Positions 43,226-53,999 are shown, counted from the stretch's first letter. The stretch is DNA of 64,000 nt from Puccinellia tenuiflora (GCA_012064385.1 QRDG01000414.1:1244147-1308146), one strand, 5' to 3'. Program-made: numbers and translations. The notes: generated by a model from the sequence alone, not told the origin.

Positions 43226-43930
43226 TCTTTTTTTTTTGAAATGGAGGGTGTGCCCCCAGCCTCCGCATTCAAATGATGCACACAGCCGTTTTTATTAGAT
43301 TATTCAAAAAAATCCTTACAAGAGGAATACAAGGATCAACCCGAAACGAAGCCACCAAACTAGCGACAGCTCGCTACACCTAAAACACTGATGAAAGAGG
43401 TGGCCAAGAACAGAGCCGTATGCCCTGACAACACACCAACGCGCATCATAAAAAAACCGAAGGCCAAGGGGCACAACCAGTTCAGCAGACCCTCAGCGGC
43501 ACCGGTGCACACGCTACAGAAGTCCCCGCCGCCGTCTTCCACTAATCCATCTTCATCTTCAGGAAGGACCGAAGCATTGTCCTTGTCAGGCCTGCCATCG
43601 ACGCCGCCACGGTGCGCATGAATATCATCACACACCCGTTGCCGAGACCCCGCAGCGCCATGCCGCCGAGGCTCGATCTCGTCGATGCGGCAGACAAACA
43701 TCGCTCCACCTTCTCGAACACCACCAACTGCCACAGGTCCCCCAAGATAGGTCCAACTCCCATACGTTGCCCCCAAGGGGGAGAACGACGCTAGGCGCCG
43801 ACAACGTCCGACCCGAACGGATCGAGGGTTCCCCCAGAGCGACTAGGGTGGAGTTCGAACTGCTCGCCGACGCCTTCGACAAGGTAACGACGCCCACGGG
43901 GCGCCGCCGTCATCTGCTCTAGCCGCCGCT
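43226..43930 (-). mobile_element. non-LTR retroposon 3' part with poly(A), minus strand
   Basis: On the minus strand the sequence ends in a GC-rich motif (GCGGAGGCTGGGGGCACACC) followed by CTCCATTTC and a run of ten A (T run at 43228-43237). Before this lies AATAAAAACGGCTGTGTGCATC. This is the tail type of abundant grass LINE/SINE retroposons. Upstream, about 600 GC-rich bases have overlapping minus-strand frames but no recognisable RT, so it is a SINE-like or truncated LINE copy. Confidence 0.6.
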
Positions 43931-44108
43931 AGAGCCACGGGCAGTCCGACATGCCCACCGCTATCTTGACCGTCTTGTCCACCTGGCACACCTCCCGCGA
44001 GCCGCCCTGCCACAGAATCAGGCCCAGCCCTAGATGGAGCTGGATGACGAAGAAACCTCGGCCGTCACTGAGCACTTCTCGCCCGAAGCCGCACACTGGT
44101 CTGGGGAC
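43931..44108 (-). other. short coding-like stretch, unknown
   Basis: A minus-strand frame ends at the stop around 43929-43931 and reads RPVCGFGREVLSDGRGFFVI and then HLGLGLILWQGGSREVCQVD. It looks like a C-terminal exon but is cut on its right by the Gypsy LTR start at 44109. The family is not recognised. Confidence 0.25.
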
Positions 44109-45667
44109 TGATACGTCTCCGACGTATCTATAATTTTTGATGTTCCATGCTTGATTATATATCAGTGCCACATTTTTTATAATGTTTTTATATCATTTTG
44201 GTATGATTTATGGAACTAACCTATTAACAAGATGTCCAGTGCCAGTTCCTGTTTTCTGCTTTCTTTTTGTTTTAGAAAAGTTGTTCGGGGAAGTTTCTCG
44301 GAATCAGCTGCGAATTTACAGGAATTATTTCCAAGCAGAAACAAGTCCAGAGCCAGGAGGACGGTAGCAGGGGGCCCCATAGGGACCAGACGCCCCCAGG
44401 CGCGGCCCACACCTTGGCCGTGCCTGGGCCCCACCTGGTGACCTCCGACGTCTTCTAGAGTTGCCCATTCACCTATAAATTTGTCTTCGACCCGAAAACC
44501 CTAAGTACCCTACCATATTTTACAGAAGACGTCCAAGGCCGCCGCCATCGCCAACCCTAGTTCGGGAGGGTTCTGCAGCTCTTCCCGGCACCCTGCCGGA
44601 GAGGGGAATCGTCACCGGAGGCATCTACACCACCATGCCTGCCTCCAGAGTGATGCGTGAGTAGTCCACCACGGGACTACGGGTCCATAGCAGTAGCTAG
44701 ATGGTTGTCTCTCCTCCTTGTACTCCATTGCTTAGATCTTGTGAGCTGCCTATCATGATCAAGATCATATTATCTGTAACTGCTACATGATTGTGTCTGC
44801 ATGGATCCGATGAATTGTGGAAGTCATTACATTTGTTCATCTATGTGTTATGTTTTATCTATGATCTTGCATGCTCTTCGATGCTAGTGGATGCTTTGGC
44901 CAAGTAACTGTTAGTGTCTTCAGAGATGGTATTTATGCTAGATAGTGGCTTCATTCCTCTCTTTGTCTGAGCTCGGGTTGACAAAAAACGATCAAGACTA
45001 GAGATGTGTTGTTGCCACTAGGGAGAAAACAACGGTGTGATTTTCTTGTGTTATTTACATTGCTTACATTATGCACTTTACTTATTGTAATGATCTGTTG
45101 CTTGCAACTTAATACTTCTGGGTGACATGCTGGATAGCGATCCCGGGATGGATTATTAGTCATAGACGCAGTTGGATAACGGTCTATGTATTTTGACGTA
45201 ATGGCCATATTAGATGAAGCGGTGAACTATATTGTTTTATGATAGCATTGTTATGCGCGCCACAATTCTGTCAATTGCCATGCTATAATTTGTTTACCCA
45301 TCATGTATATCTTTTGGAGAGACACCACTAGTGATCTGTGGACCCCGGTCCTATTTTTCTACATTGTTTAGAACCGTACTAATAGCTTTTCATCATCATT
45401 TGCTCGCTGGTCATATTTCACTCTCATCATATTTTACATCTACACAATTAATCCTTTGTGTTCGGCAAGCCGGAGAGATTGACAACCTCTTTGTTTCGTT
45501 GGGGCAAAGTACTTGTTTGGGATTGTGTGCAGGTCCGCGTTAATCTACAAGCGCCAGAGTAGATTGACACATCGCTAAACCTTCTCCAAGTCCTACTGGA
45601 TCTGACAACCTTGGTTTTGTAATCAAGGGAAACTACTTGGATCTGAACCTTCTCCAAGTCCTACTGG
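44109..45667 (+). mobile_element. Gypsy LTR fragment
   Basis: It begins with TGATACGTCTCCGACGTATC, the start of a very common Triticeae Gypsy LTR type, and keeps LTR-like features for about 1.5 kb, including GCAGGTCCGCGTTAATCTAC and GTAATCAAGGGAAACTACTT near its right side. No primer-binding site or internal domain follows; LINE coding sequence starts at about 45668. A 20-base direct repeat (CCTTCTCCAAGTCCTACTGG) lies at 45580-45599 and at 45648-45667, directly at the junction. Confidence 0.6.
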
Positions 45668-46577
45668 CAAAACTCGGGTCGAAGGTCTTAGTCGTACTTT
45701 AGGGTATGATCATGCTTATGCTGTGAGCAGTTCAGGCCGTAAAGGAGGAATTGGTATGTTTTGGAGTAATGAAGTAGACGTTGAGATTTTACCATACTCG
45801 CAATATCACATTGATGCCATCATTACTGAGCATGGCAAGGAGCCATGGCGATTAACTTGCGTGTATGGGGAGGCACAGACCCACCTACGTTTTAAAACGT
45901 GGGATATGCTCAAATATATTAAGTCATCATACCCACACCCGTGGATGTGTACCGGTGATTTCAACGAGGTTTTACATCAATCGGAACATGTGGGCGTGCA
46001 TGCGCGTAGCCATGCATAGATGGAAGGGTTCCGGGAGATGGTTGATGTGTGCGGCTTCCGTGACCTGGGTTACGTGGGACGCAGCAGGACTTTTGAGAAA
46101 AGAGTAGCGGGAGGTTCTTACTGCCGCGTTAGGCTTGATCGAGCCCTGGCGACAGGTGATTGGTGTACCAGGTTCCCACTAGCCTCGGTGGAGAATCTAA
46201 CCGCAGCGGCCTCGGATCATGGGTCCATCTTGCTGCGTTGGGAGCCGCGTGTTGTGCAGCCAAGGAGTCGAAATGACCATCACTTATTCAGGTATGAAAC
46301 TATGTGGAAATCTCACACTGGTTTTTCTCCTATGATGGTGCAGACTTGGCAGAATGAAGGAGAGGCGGTGAACCTAGCAGAGCTTCAACATAAGATGTCT
46401 TCTATTTCGGCACAGCTCAAAACCTGGGGACAGGAGACGTTTGGCAATGTTACAAGGGAGCTACGACAGCTCAATGTTGAGCTGGAAAAGTTACAGGCTG
46501 ATCCAACAAGGACAGGTCCCTCGCATGCAGAAATAAAAATTATTGATCGCATTGTCGAGCTAAACCACCGTGAATAG
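45668..46577 (+). pseudogene. LINE ORF2, endonuclease part and linker
   Basis: Pieces in order are KLGSKVL, a frameshift, SSSGRKGGIGMFWSNEVDVE, CVYGEAQTHLRFKTWDM and CTGDFNEVLHQSEHVG, ending at a TAG (46017-46019). The frame 46020-46577 then gives DVCGFRDLGYVGRSRTFEKR, the RLDRAL / SDHGSILL end of the endonuclease and a coiled linker, with a TAG at its end. The catalytic GDFNEV and SDH motifs are present, but the frame is broken. Confidence 0.8.
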
Positions 46578-48435
46578 ATGATGTGGCAGCAGAGGTCCAG
46601 GGTGCAGTGGCTAAATGCAGGGGACAAGAATACGAAGTTTTTTCATCTACGAGCGAGCCAGCGAAAAAAGAAAAATAAGATTGTCCGGTTGAGGAAAGCG
46701 GATGGAAGCATAGTTGAAGATGAACATGAGCTAGGGGAAATGGCAACAAGTTTTTACAAGGACTTGTATAGGGCGGAGGGAACAAGCAATATGGAGGATG
46801 TGCTTTCTACCGTCCCTATCAAGGTGTCAGCTGAGATGAATGAGGGCCTTCTCAAGCCTTTTGGTGAGAAGGAAGTGAAGGAAGCTCTCTCAGATGTTCC
46901 CAACAAAGGCCCCGGGTCCGGATGGATTTCCAGCACAGTTTTTTCAACACCATTGGGAGCTTTGTGGAGGAGAAGTAACGGCAGTGGTTCTGAGAATTCT
47001 GCGAGGGGAGGATGATCCGACAGTGATAATTAACACTTTTATTGTCTTAATCCCCAAGGTGGCAACCCCGAGGAATTGGGGAAATTCAGACCTATAAGCC
47101 TGTGCAATGTTCTATACAAAATTGCCTCCAAGGTAGCAGCGAACAGGCTTAAGGGTATTCATAGGAAGTTCTCGATGAATAATTCACTTACTTCATTACT
47201 GCTGATTCGACAGTGGATCATAGCTCAAAGAACCTATTCCAGTTCTCCCGAAGATCATTTCTGAGGAGCAGTCAGCTTTTGTGCCAGGGCGTTTGATTAC
47301 GGATAATATCATTTCAGCTTTCGTGTGTTTGCACTTTATGAAGCGCAAACGGGCCAAGAATTTGAGATGCTGTGCTTTGAAGCTGGATATGAGGAAAGCT
47401 TATGACCGAGTGGAGTGGGATTATTTGCGTGCTATTATGCTTCGACTCGGATTCCATCGTATATGGGTTGATACTGTGATGAGACCGGTCATCTCGGTTT
47501 CTTTCTTAGTTCTCTTCAATGGAGATAGACTTGAGGGTTTTACACCGTCGAGGGGTATTCGACAAGGGGATCCAATCTCTCCCTATCTTTTCCTGTTGGC
47601 AGCAGAGGGCCTTTCGTGCCTGTTAAAATCAAGAATTCAGTCATCGAGCTTAAGTGGAATAAAGGTGGCGCCATCGGCTCCGATGGTTAGTCATTTACTC
47701 TTCGTAGATGATAGCCTGCTGTTTTTCAGGGCGGATAGTGTGAGTGCATAGGAGGTGAGTGCAGTTCTACATTTATATTGTAGTGCATCTGGCCAACGGA
47801 TTAACATGGACAAGTCCTCTATCCATTTTGCTAAAGGTTGTCAGCAAATCATTAGACAAGAAATAATGGATATCCTTGACGTCCACAATGTTTCGTTGAG
47901 TGAGAAATACTTGGGGATGCCTTCCGATGTGGGGACATCGGTCAGTGGAGCTTTCAAGTACTTAAAGGACCGTGTCTGGAAGAGAGTCCAGGGCTGGCTC
48001 GAAATGCTTCTTTCGGCAGCAGGCAAAGAGGTTCTCATCAAAGTTGTTGCTCAAGCAATACCTATCTACTCCATGGCGTGTTTCAAGTTACCGAGAGGGT
48101 TATGTCAGCATATCAATAGCCTACTTCAGAATTTCTTGTGGGGAAGTAAGGAGGGGAAACGATGTACCTGCTGGGTAGCGTGGGATCAGATGACAAAGCC
48201 GAAGCACCTCGGAGGGCTCGAGTTCAGGGATATCCAGCTGTTTAATCTTGCGTTGCTTGCCCGTCAGGGATGGAGAATTCTACAGGATCTGAACTCATTG
48301 AGTGCCCATATTCTGAAGGCGGTTTACTTTCCAGATGAGGACTTCCTGGCGGCACAGTTGGGCAACTCACCCTCACGCATTTGGAGGTCGATTATTGATG
48401 GAAGGGAGGTGCTCAAGCAGGGGTTGATAAAATGA
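46578..48435 (+). pseudogene. LINE ORF2, reverse transcriptase part
   Basis: RT motifs in order are VQWLNAGDKNTKFFHLRASQ, PTKAPGPDGFPAQFFQHHWE (after a one-base shift near 46910), TFIVLIPKVATPRNW, FRPISLCNVLYKIASKVAAN, FVPGRLITDNIISAFVCLHF, LKLDMRKAYDRVEWDYL, GIRQGDPISPYLFLLAAEGL and the catalytic LLFVDDSLLFF. An extra stretch of roughly 85-90 bases (about 47152-47240) sits between ANRLK and the sequence coding for the SEEQSAF region and has no counterpart in related LINEs. It is probably filler DNA or a small insertion. Confidence 0.85.
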
Positions 48436-49672
48436 ATTGGCACGGGTGAAGGGACATATATTTGGAACACTAATTGGATCCTGAGGGATGGCTCTATTCG
48501 GCCGATTGTGTGTGTGTTCTTGATGAGCCACCGCAGCTGGTGAGCGAACTGATGGACAATGTTAATTGCAAGTGGAATAGGGAGAAGCTGAACCTGGCCT
48601 TTATTCCTATGGACAGGGAAGCTATTCTGAAAATTTCCCTTAGTAACCGTAGGCAAGAAGATTTCTGGGCGTGGCATCATGATAGCCGGGGGCTCTTTTC
48701 AGTGCGCTCCGCATATCGCATGCTCATCCAAACCAGGGAGACACGCACGGCGTGGTTGGAGGTAAACACAACATCATCAGATCATACAAAGGAGGAGAAG
48801 TGTTGGGCTTCTCTTTGGAAGACGAAGGTTCCGCCTAAGATCAGGGTGTTCTTCTGGAAATTGGCTCGGCAGTCGCTACCTACTGCTGATGTTCATCACC
48901 ACAGACACATGGCGGAAAACGACCTATGCAGGACTCATGGAGGCACTCTCTTCTCGAGTGTCATATGGCAAGGAGTGTTTGGGCTCTAGCACCATCAGAA
49001 ATTACTGAGGTGTTGATGTACCTCCAAGAACCCAAAGCGAAAGCATGGATTGCGGAGGTTAGAGAGACAATGTCAGACACGGAGTCAACAAGGGGTTTTG
49101 TTACCATGTGGGCTTTGTGGCACGCAAAAAGGAAGATCATCCATGAAGAATTATTCCAGCCACCTTTGTCTACACATCTGTTCATAGAGAGATTTCTGGC
49201 TGAGCTGGACGTGATGGATCGGAAGACGGGGGCGGTCCCTTTCGTCAAAACCCAGCCTGGAAGATGGATCCCCCCTCCGGCGGGAATGGCAAAGGTGAAC
49301 GTGATATCGACGTTTGGAGCAGTAGCATGGGGAGAGGCAGGAGCTTTCCTGGGTGCTTCTTCCGTGGTGGTTAAGGGGATTACTAACCCTGAGATGCTAG
49401 AGGCAATGGCATGCTGGGAGGGCATGTCTCTGGCGGCAGATATTTACATCCAACGTTTCAAAATGGCGACTGATTGCGTAAACGTCGTCAGAAGCTTGGA
49501 AGGTGAAGGTATGGGTCCTTATGGTCAGATTGTTCGTGAGATCAAAGCCAGGATGGAAGATTTTGGTGAAGTGCAGTTTGCCCATGAAGGAAGAGCGACA
49601 AACGTGGATGCTCATAACCTAGCTAGGAGTTCTCTTAGTCTAGAGGTAGGGAGAGACATGTTTGGTTTCTGA
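48436..49672 (+). pseudogene. LINE ORF2, zf-RVT and RNase H part
   Basis: The frame 48474-48989 carries the zf-RVT region (FWAWHHDSRGLFSVRSAYRM, WKTKVPPKIRVFFWKLARQS). After a shift, the frame 48926-49672 carries the linker and an RNase H (RVT_3-type) domain, from KVNVISTFGAVAWGEAGAFL to NVDAHNLARSSLSLEVGRDM. The first catalytic Asp position, normally in KVNVDA or similar, reads NVIST here, so the enzyme would probably be inactive even if made. Confidence 0.8.
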
Positions 49673-49770
49673 ATCCACCTAAGGGTGTTTGTAAGCAGCA
49701 AGGGTAACAAGGGGACTGGAAGGTTTTTAATGAGGCGGCTTGTTGCTCTATATATTGATTTTCTCAAAAA

Positions 49771-49952
49771 TTTTTTGCTAAATACATCTACTACAAAGGA
49801 TTAAACAGGGTGCAATTATAAGCACGTTTCAGAACAAAATGATACATAGTATATGTGTTAGGATCCAACTCGAAGAGCAACACATCCACATGACTGGAAG
49901 TTCGGAACTATTTCACACAAACGCGATCATACTGCAGACGACGGCCACAGTA
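49771..49952. other. 3' flank of the second minus-strand gene
   Basis: Noncoding; probably the 3' UTR of the gene at 49953-50516. Confidence 0.35.
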
Positions 49953-50516
49953 TCATAAAGCCACAAACATAAGACCACAGAACAGGCAAATTATGACGCA
50001 TGCAAATATTGCGATGAATAGCGGGCTGCCAAAGAAGAAGGAGGCGGCGGCGGGGCCGGCAGTTCCCAAGATGCTAAAGTACAGCCCCGGGAACGCCTCA
50101 AACGCCAACCGGAGAATCATCAAGCCACCGCCGCCGGGCGCCATCATCATCATGCCACCAGCAGAGGCGAAGCACCACCAAGGAAGGAAAACGACGGCGA
50201 CAAATGCTGCAACGGCCGCTACGGCGACGGCGAGGAACGGAAGCCAACGCATGGCCTTGCTGCTACGGAGGCGCTTCAAGAACTCCAACACTCTACGGGT
50301 GGCAGCAGCAGCTGCGCGCTTCACGCCCTCGTAGGCCTCGGCGGCGGCCGAAGCAGCTCTGGCGAATATGCCGGACAGATGGATCGCTGACGCATCAACG
50401 GATCTCTTTATGGCCTGGGAGGCCGAGTTGGCAGCTGCGCCAGCTGCCTCCGCCGCATCTTTACATGCGGAGGTGATATTGGTGGCAACGGAGCGAATCC
50501 AGGACATGGCACCCAT
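49953..50516 (-). CDS. small predicted membrane protein, function unknown
   Basis: An intron-less frame of 187 residues runs from ATG 50514-50516 (MGAMSWIRSV). A second ATG at 50505-50507 (MSWIRSV) has a good context (GCCATGTCC). An upstream in-frame TTG at 50526-50528 is not a likely start. The N-terminal half is Ala-rich and amphipathic (NITSACKDAAEAAGAAANSA; RAASAAAEAYEGVKRAAAAA). The C-terminal half has hydrophobic segments (WLPFLAVAVAAVAAFVAVVF; then FFFGSPLFIAIFACVIICLF) that should span a membrane. A TATA box lies about 90 bases upstream. The general plan (Ala-rich helical N terminus, hydrophobic C terminus, no intron, minus strand) resembles the gene at 41352-42200, but sequence identity is not obvious. 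The family is not recognised. Confidence 0.65.
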   Translation of the reverse strand: MGAMSWIRSVATNITSACKDAAEAAGAAANSASQAIKRSVDASAIHLSGIFARAASAAAEAYEGVKRAAAAATRRVLEFLKRLRSSKAMRWLPFLAVAVAAVAAFVAVVFLPWWCFASAGGMMMMAPGGGGLMILRLAFEAFPGLYFSILGTAGPAAASFFFGSPLFIAIFACVIICLFCGLMFVAL

Positions 50517-50606
50517 CCTAGCTCTCAAGTCCCAGCTCGACTTGCTTGTAGTGCATGAGATTGTAGGAGACGTGGTGTGGTGATGTTGAAGCCGAACAGT
50601 GCCAAG

Positions 50607-50618
50607 GTATATATAGGG
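50607..50618 (-). promoter_or_regulatory. TATA box of the 49953-50516 gene
   Basis: CCTATATATACC on the minus strand lies about 90-100 bases before the start codon, which would leave a 5' UTR of about 60-70 bases. This is a near-ideal plant TATA box. Confidence 0.6.
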
Positions 50619-50859
50619 ATGGAAGAAGAAGAGCCACCAGCAGTAATTTAGGCAGCCACAATGCGCACGACAGGAGGTTTATTACTGCGCGCGTTGCTAG
50701 CGTCTGATGCAATCTCCGATGCTCATCCGGGAGCTGAATGGTTCAAGAGGCGCGGGCGTCGCTAGCGGATCGATTTGGTTTCCTAGCGTATTTGGGAGTG
50801 CGCGTGCAGCGAGGAGGTCTGGAGGTGCTGCCTGCCAAAGTGTATTTTCAGGTTCTTGG
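50619..50859. other. upstream region of the second minus-strand gene
   Basis: This is probable promoter-side DNA of the minus-strand gene, up to the Copia LTR end at 50860. No gene or repeat was recognised. Confidence 0.3.
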
Positions 50860-50939
50860 TGTTGAAAGTAATCGAGTTGTAAACGAGAGACAAGAAACAA
50901 ATGATTCAACTGTGTTCTTTATTCTATTGATGATCGAGT
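50860..50939 (-). repeat. distal part of a Copia 3' LTR (split by CACTA)
   Basis: Read on the minus strand this is the end of an LTR (...CTCGATTACTTTCAACA, ending CA at 50860). The other part is at 61446-61603. Both touch the CACTA element and share the AGT duplication (50937-50939 and 61446-61448). Joined, the LTR would be about 235 bases. Confidence 0.8.
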
Positions 50940-51300
50940 CACTACGGGAAAAACTGGCACTGCCGTGCAGAACTTCTTTGCCGTGCGTCTACGCACGGCA
51001 AAGATGTCTTTGCCGTGCGCCCGTCCACAAGGCGCACGGCAAAGGGTCCACGCACGGCACATAACAACGACGACGCACGGCAAAGAAACACGCTCGGCAA
51101 AGAGAAAAATAAGCGCACGGCAAAGAAAAGGTGGACGGCAAAGTTCTACCGAGTCGCACGACACAGGGACCACGCACGGCAAAGAAAAAAGAAGGCGCAC
51201 GACAAAGAGAGAACGCACGGCAAAGAGCCTTTGCCGTGCAGGGAGAGCGGGCGCACGGCAAAGCAACCTTTGCCGTGCGTTTTTCCCTTTGCCGTGCGTC
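50940..51300. repeat. CACTA left end with subterminal repeats
   Basis: The terminal inverted repeat is followed by more than a dozen copies of the CGCACGGCAAAG motif in both orientations, typical transposase-binding subterminal repeats. They also create several spurious frames. Confidence 0.9.
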
Positions 51301-51446
51301 TTATGGCATTTTCTTCTTTTACTTCATTATTACACTTAATTTAATACTTATATTTATTCTTTTAATATATGACAAGTACTACATCTTAAGACAATGTGTG
51401 TATACCCATACTTTTGCATTATGACAAGTACTCTACGTCTTCAACC

Positions 51447-51990
51447 CCCCCCCCCCCCCCCCCCAACATATTAGGGTTTCGGAGCTAGCTGTGTTTGTGT
51501 AATTCTGGCACGTGTTATCGCCCGAACATGAAGAAAGTCACACCGGGGAGCTATGTATTGCACCATTAAACCTTACACTACACTTCCACACATATCATAG
51601 GTCCACATGCAAGTTTTGGTGGGATTCCGATGCTCCGGAGGTCATTCCCCCCACCCCCACCACCCCCCGAAACGGCGGTTTGTGGGCAACGGCGATCTAC
51701 CCCCCTAGATTTCTCCGCGCGAGGTTCCACCAATGTACTTTTTCATAGGTTTAGGTTTGTTTAGGTATTATACACATGGAGAACCAGGCTTGGCACTATT
51801 TGGCACATTCTAGCCCCCGGTATAGCCGCAGCGGGACAGTTCAGCCTACACGCGTCCAGAAATCTTCTAAGTGTTATGACCCGAACGTGAGGAAGGTCAC
51901 ACCGGGGATCTATGTCTTGCACTATTTGGTGAATCACACATTCCAACACACTTCCACACATATCATACAAAAACAACTTCGGAACGAAAC
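51447..51990. repeat. poly-C tract and outlying copies of the 351-bp repeat
   Basis: A run of about 18 C (near 51447-51464) precedes roughly one and a half diverged copies of the 351-base repeat. They carry the motifs AGTCACACCGGGGAGCTATG and GAGGTTCCACCAATGTAC, then GGAGAACCAGGCTTGGCACT. They are separated from the main array by about 2 kb of other DNA, as if that DNA had been inserted into the array. Confidence 0.7.
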
Positions 51991-52113
51991 AAAACGCCTG
52001 GAGAAAGAGGAACAACATATGAAGAAAACATAGGTGGGCACACACACACAACACTCAACATAGGTACTCAACATAGATGAGAACACACACAGTACTCAAC
52101 ATAGGTACTCAAA

Positions 52114-52488
52114 CTAACTACGACCAGGTCCTAAGCCGCGCGGTGCTGAGCCGCGGACGCTCTGCTTCCAAAGAGCCGGAACCATGAGAGACTCGCTCGC
52201 GTCATAAGGATTCTGAAGTAGCGACCAACGCCTGCTACTTGGATTATTGAACAAATACATGTAGCGAAGGACGTGCTCGTCCTCCTCCCTAATACGGCGA
52301 CGTACCACCTCCTCGGGGGCCGGCGCTCTGAACACATTCCGTGGCCAATACCACCAAAGAAGATCCGGATCGACGATGCGACCTGGATCCCTCACCAAGG
52401 TCCCCGCCCCGGAAGGTAGCCTCTCCCAGTGCCATCCCGGCGGATGCCAGTCCCGGACATCGCCATCCGGGTTGATCAAAAGGGGCAT
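52114..52488 (-). CDS. captured gene fragment or small ORF, unknown (124 aa)
   Basis: The minus-strand frame from ATG 52486-52488 has a normal protein composition unlike the surrounding repeats: DVRDWHPPGWHWERLPSG, then PDLLWWYWPRNVFRAPAPEE and EDEHVLRYMYLFNNPSSRRW. The GC-rich sequence upstream contains a CT-rich leader and a TATTTAT motif near 52572. I do not recognise the family. Because it lies inside a CACTA element, it is probably a captured host gene piece rather than a transposon gene. Whether it is expressed is unknown. Confidence 0.4.
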   Translation of the reverse strand: MPLLINPDGDVRDWHPPGWHWERLPSGAGTLVRDPGRIVDPDLLWWYWPRNVFRAPAPEEVVRRRIREEDEHVLRYMYLFNNPSSRRWSLLQNPYDASESLMVPALWKQSVRGSAPRGLGPGRS

Positions 52489-52589
52489 CAGAAAGGCCGG
52501 CGCGGAGGAGAAGAAGCGCGTGGATGAGAGACAGGGCGACGGGTTGGCTCGAACCGGGGACGAGGTCGTGGGTATTTATGCCCAATTAG

Positions 52590-52840
52590 GAACAAGCACA
52601 CGGATCGTGTGTTTCCTTCGAGCGCTTGTGAGCCGTTGGATCAGCGGTGTGTTTCTTTCTGGCGCTTCTGAGCCGATCGATCAGCGGGCATGTAGTATGT
52701 CCAATCAGCATCAAGCACACGGATCGTGTGTTTCCTTCGAGCGCTTGTGAGCCGTTGAATTAGCGGTGTGTTTCCTTCGAGCGCTTGTGAGCCGTTGGAT
52801 CAGCGGTGCGTGCTTCTTTTGAGGGGTGAGCTGTTGGAGC
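52590..52840 (-). repeat. left arm of an internal inverted repeat
   Basis: Several repeats of the type CGAGCGCTTGTGAGCCGTTG with ACACGGATCGTGTGTTTCCT lie here. The same units occur in opposite orientation at 53575-53850, so the two blocks can pair over roughly 250 bases. Confidence 0.75.
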
Positions 52841-53131
52841 AGCAGAAAGAGTGAAGCGGAGCCGGCACGCTGCGCAAGTGGGCGCTCTCCTGCGCGCTGC
52901 TGCATGGCTGAGGACGACGGCGACCAGCTGCAGGCACTCACGAGCAAATAGATAGAAAAAATAAGAGAGAAAAAATAAACAGAAAACATAAGAAAGAAAA
53001 AATAAGAGAGAAAAAAAACAAAAGCCCATTACTACCGGTTGTAATATATAGGGTCATGTGGCTGATGGGTTTTGCCCATCCGGAAGCTTGCGCATCCGTC
53101 TTGCGTCGTCGTGGGCAGCAAATCGACCTTC

Positions 53132-53231
53132 GATCCAAGCAGCCGCAAGACTTCTCTAATGATCTAACGACCGTCCCAAAAAGTGTTGGGAATGTTGTAG
53201 ATCATTAGAGAGCCTTGCAGCTGCTTGGATC
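53132..53231. ncRNA. miRNA-precursor-like hairpin (candidate)
   Basis: Arms 53132-53166 (GATCCAAGCAGC...) and 53198-53231 (...GCTGCTTGGATC) pair over about 34 positions with a few mismatches and one bulge, leaving a loop of about 31 bases. The size and single bulged stem resemble a plant pre-miRNA, but no known mature miRNA was recognised. It lies between the two arms of a larger inverted repeat in the CACTA element. Confidence 0.35.
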
Positions 53232-53574
53232 CGACCGAGGGGCATGGCTACCACTTCCACCACCACCACTCCCACCTCCTCGGCAATTCATCATTGTGTC
53301 ACCCTAATCCAGTGGTTGGATTCAACCTACCCGAGGGCTTGTGTTTCCAACATCGTCGTTGTGTTGTTCTTATTCACCGACCTACAGGAGGTGGCTCCAA
53401 TGGCTGGCCGACGAACAAGGACAAACACAATAATGCCCGGGAACATGCTAGCGGGTAGGCTAAATCCAACCATTGGGTTCGGTGGCAAAGGTAGACGCTC
53501 ATTGTGTGCCGTTCGCTGCAGGGACGTCGCTATTTATAGGCGATTAGAAGGTGTACCTGTGGATGAGGTGGGAG

Positions 53575-53850
53575 TGCAGATCCAACAGCTCACAAGCCCT
53601 CAAAACAAACACACCCCTGATCCAACGGCTCACAATCGCTCTAAAGAAACACACGATCCGTGTGCTTCCGATCAAACGGCTCACAAGAGCTCGAACGAAA
53701 CACAACTCTGATCCAACGGCTCACAAGCGCTCGAAGGAAACACACGATCCGTGTGCGCACAATCCAACAGCTCACAAGCACTCGAAAGAAACACAACTCT
53801 GATCCAACGGCTCACAAGCGCTCGAAGGAAACACACGATCCGTGTGCTTC
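53575..53850 (+). repeat. right arm of the internal inverted repeat, tandem units
   Basis: About seven units of the form GATCCAACGGCTCACAAGCG plus CTCGAAGGAAACACAC lie here, alternating with CGATCCGTGTG. They are inverted relative to 52590-52840. Subterminal-type CGCACGGCAAAG motifs follow at 53870-53985. Confidence 0.8.
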
Positions 53851-53999
53851 TTCCATCGCTTCCCGCCTTCGTCTGCCGTGCATCGCTTCTTTGCCATGCG
53901 CCGTCGCACGGCAAAGAGACGACGCACGGCAAAGATAGCGGCGCATGGCAAAGATAGCGGACGACGCACGGCAAAGAAGCAGGGACGGCAGTCTGTGGG

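Larger units (their letters stand above)
45668..49770 (+). mobile_element. LINE with C-terminal RNase H, 5' truncated and degenerate
   Basis: It starts inside the endonuclease domain of ORF2 and includes reverse transcriptase, zf-RVT and a C-terminal RNase H domain, ending in a short 3' UTR near 49770. Stops and frameshifts occur near 45703, 46017, 46575, 46910, 47095, 47750 and 48433. It belongs to a different LINE lineage from the one at 36.1-41 kb, which ends without RNase H. Confidence 0.85.

Noticed and set aside
50940..51424. Frames of 90-124 aa in the CACTA ends
   Set aside because: They are created by the repeated CGCACGGCAAAG motif, occur in all six frames, and have no domain.
51447..51464. 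Poly-C (and poly-G at 30335-30359) as functional elements
   Set aside because: Long homopolymers are more likely replication slippage or sequencing/assembly uncertainty. No G-quadruplex function can be argued from this alone.
53190..53240. Resemblance of GGAATGTTGT to a miR166-star-like sequence
   Set aside because: Only about ten bases agree, the opposite arm does not match, and the sequence lies in the loop side of the hairpin.
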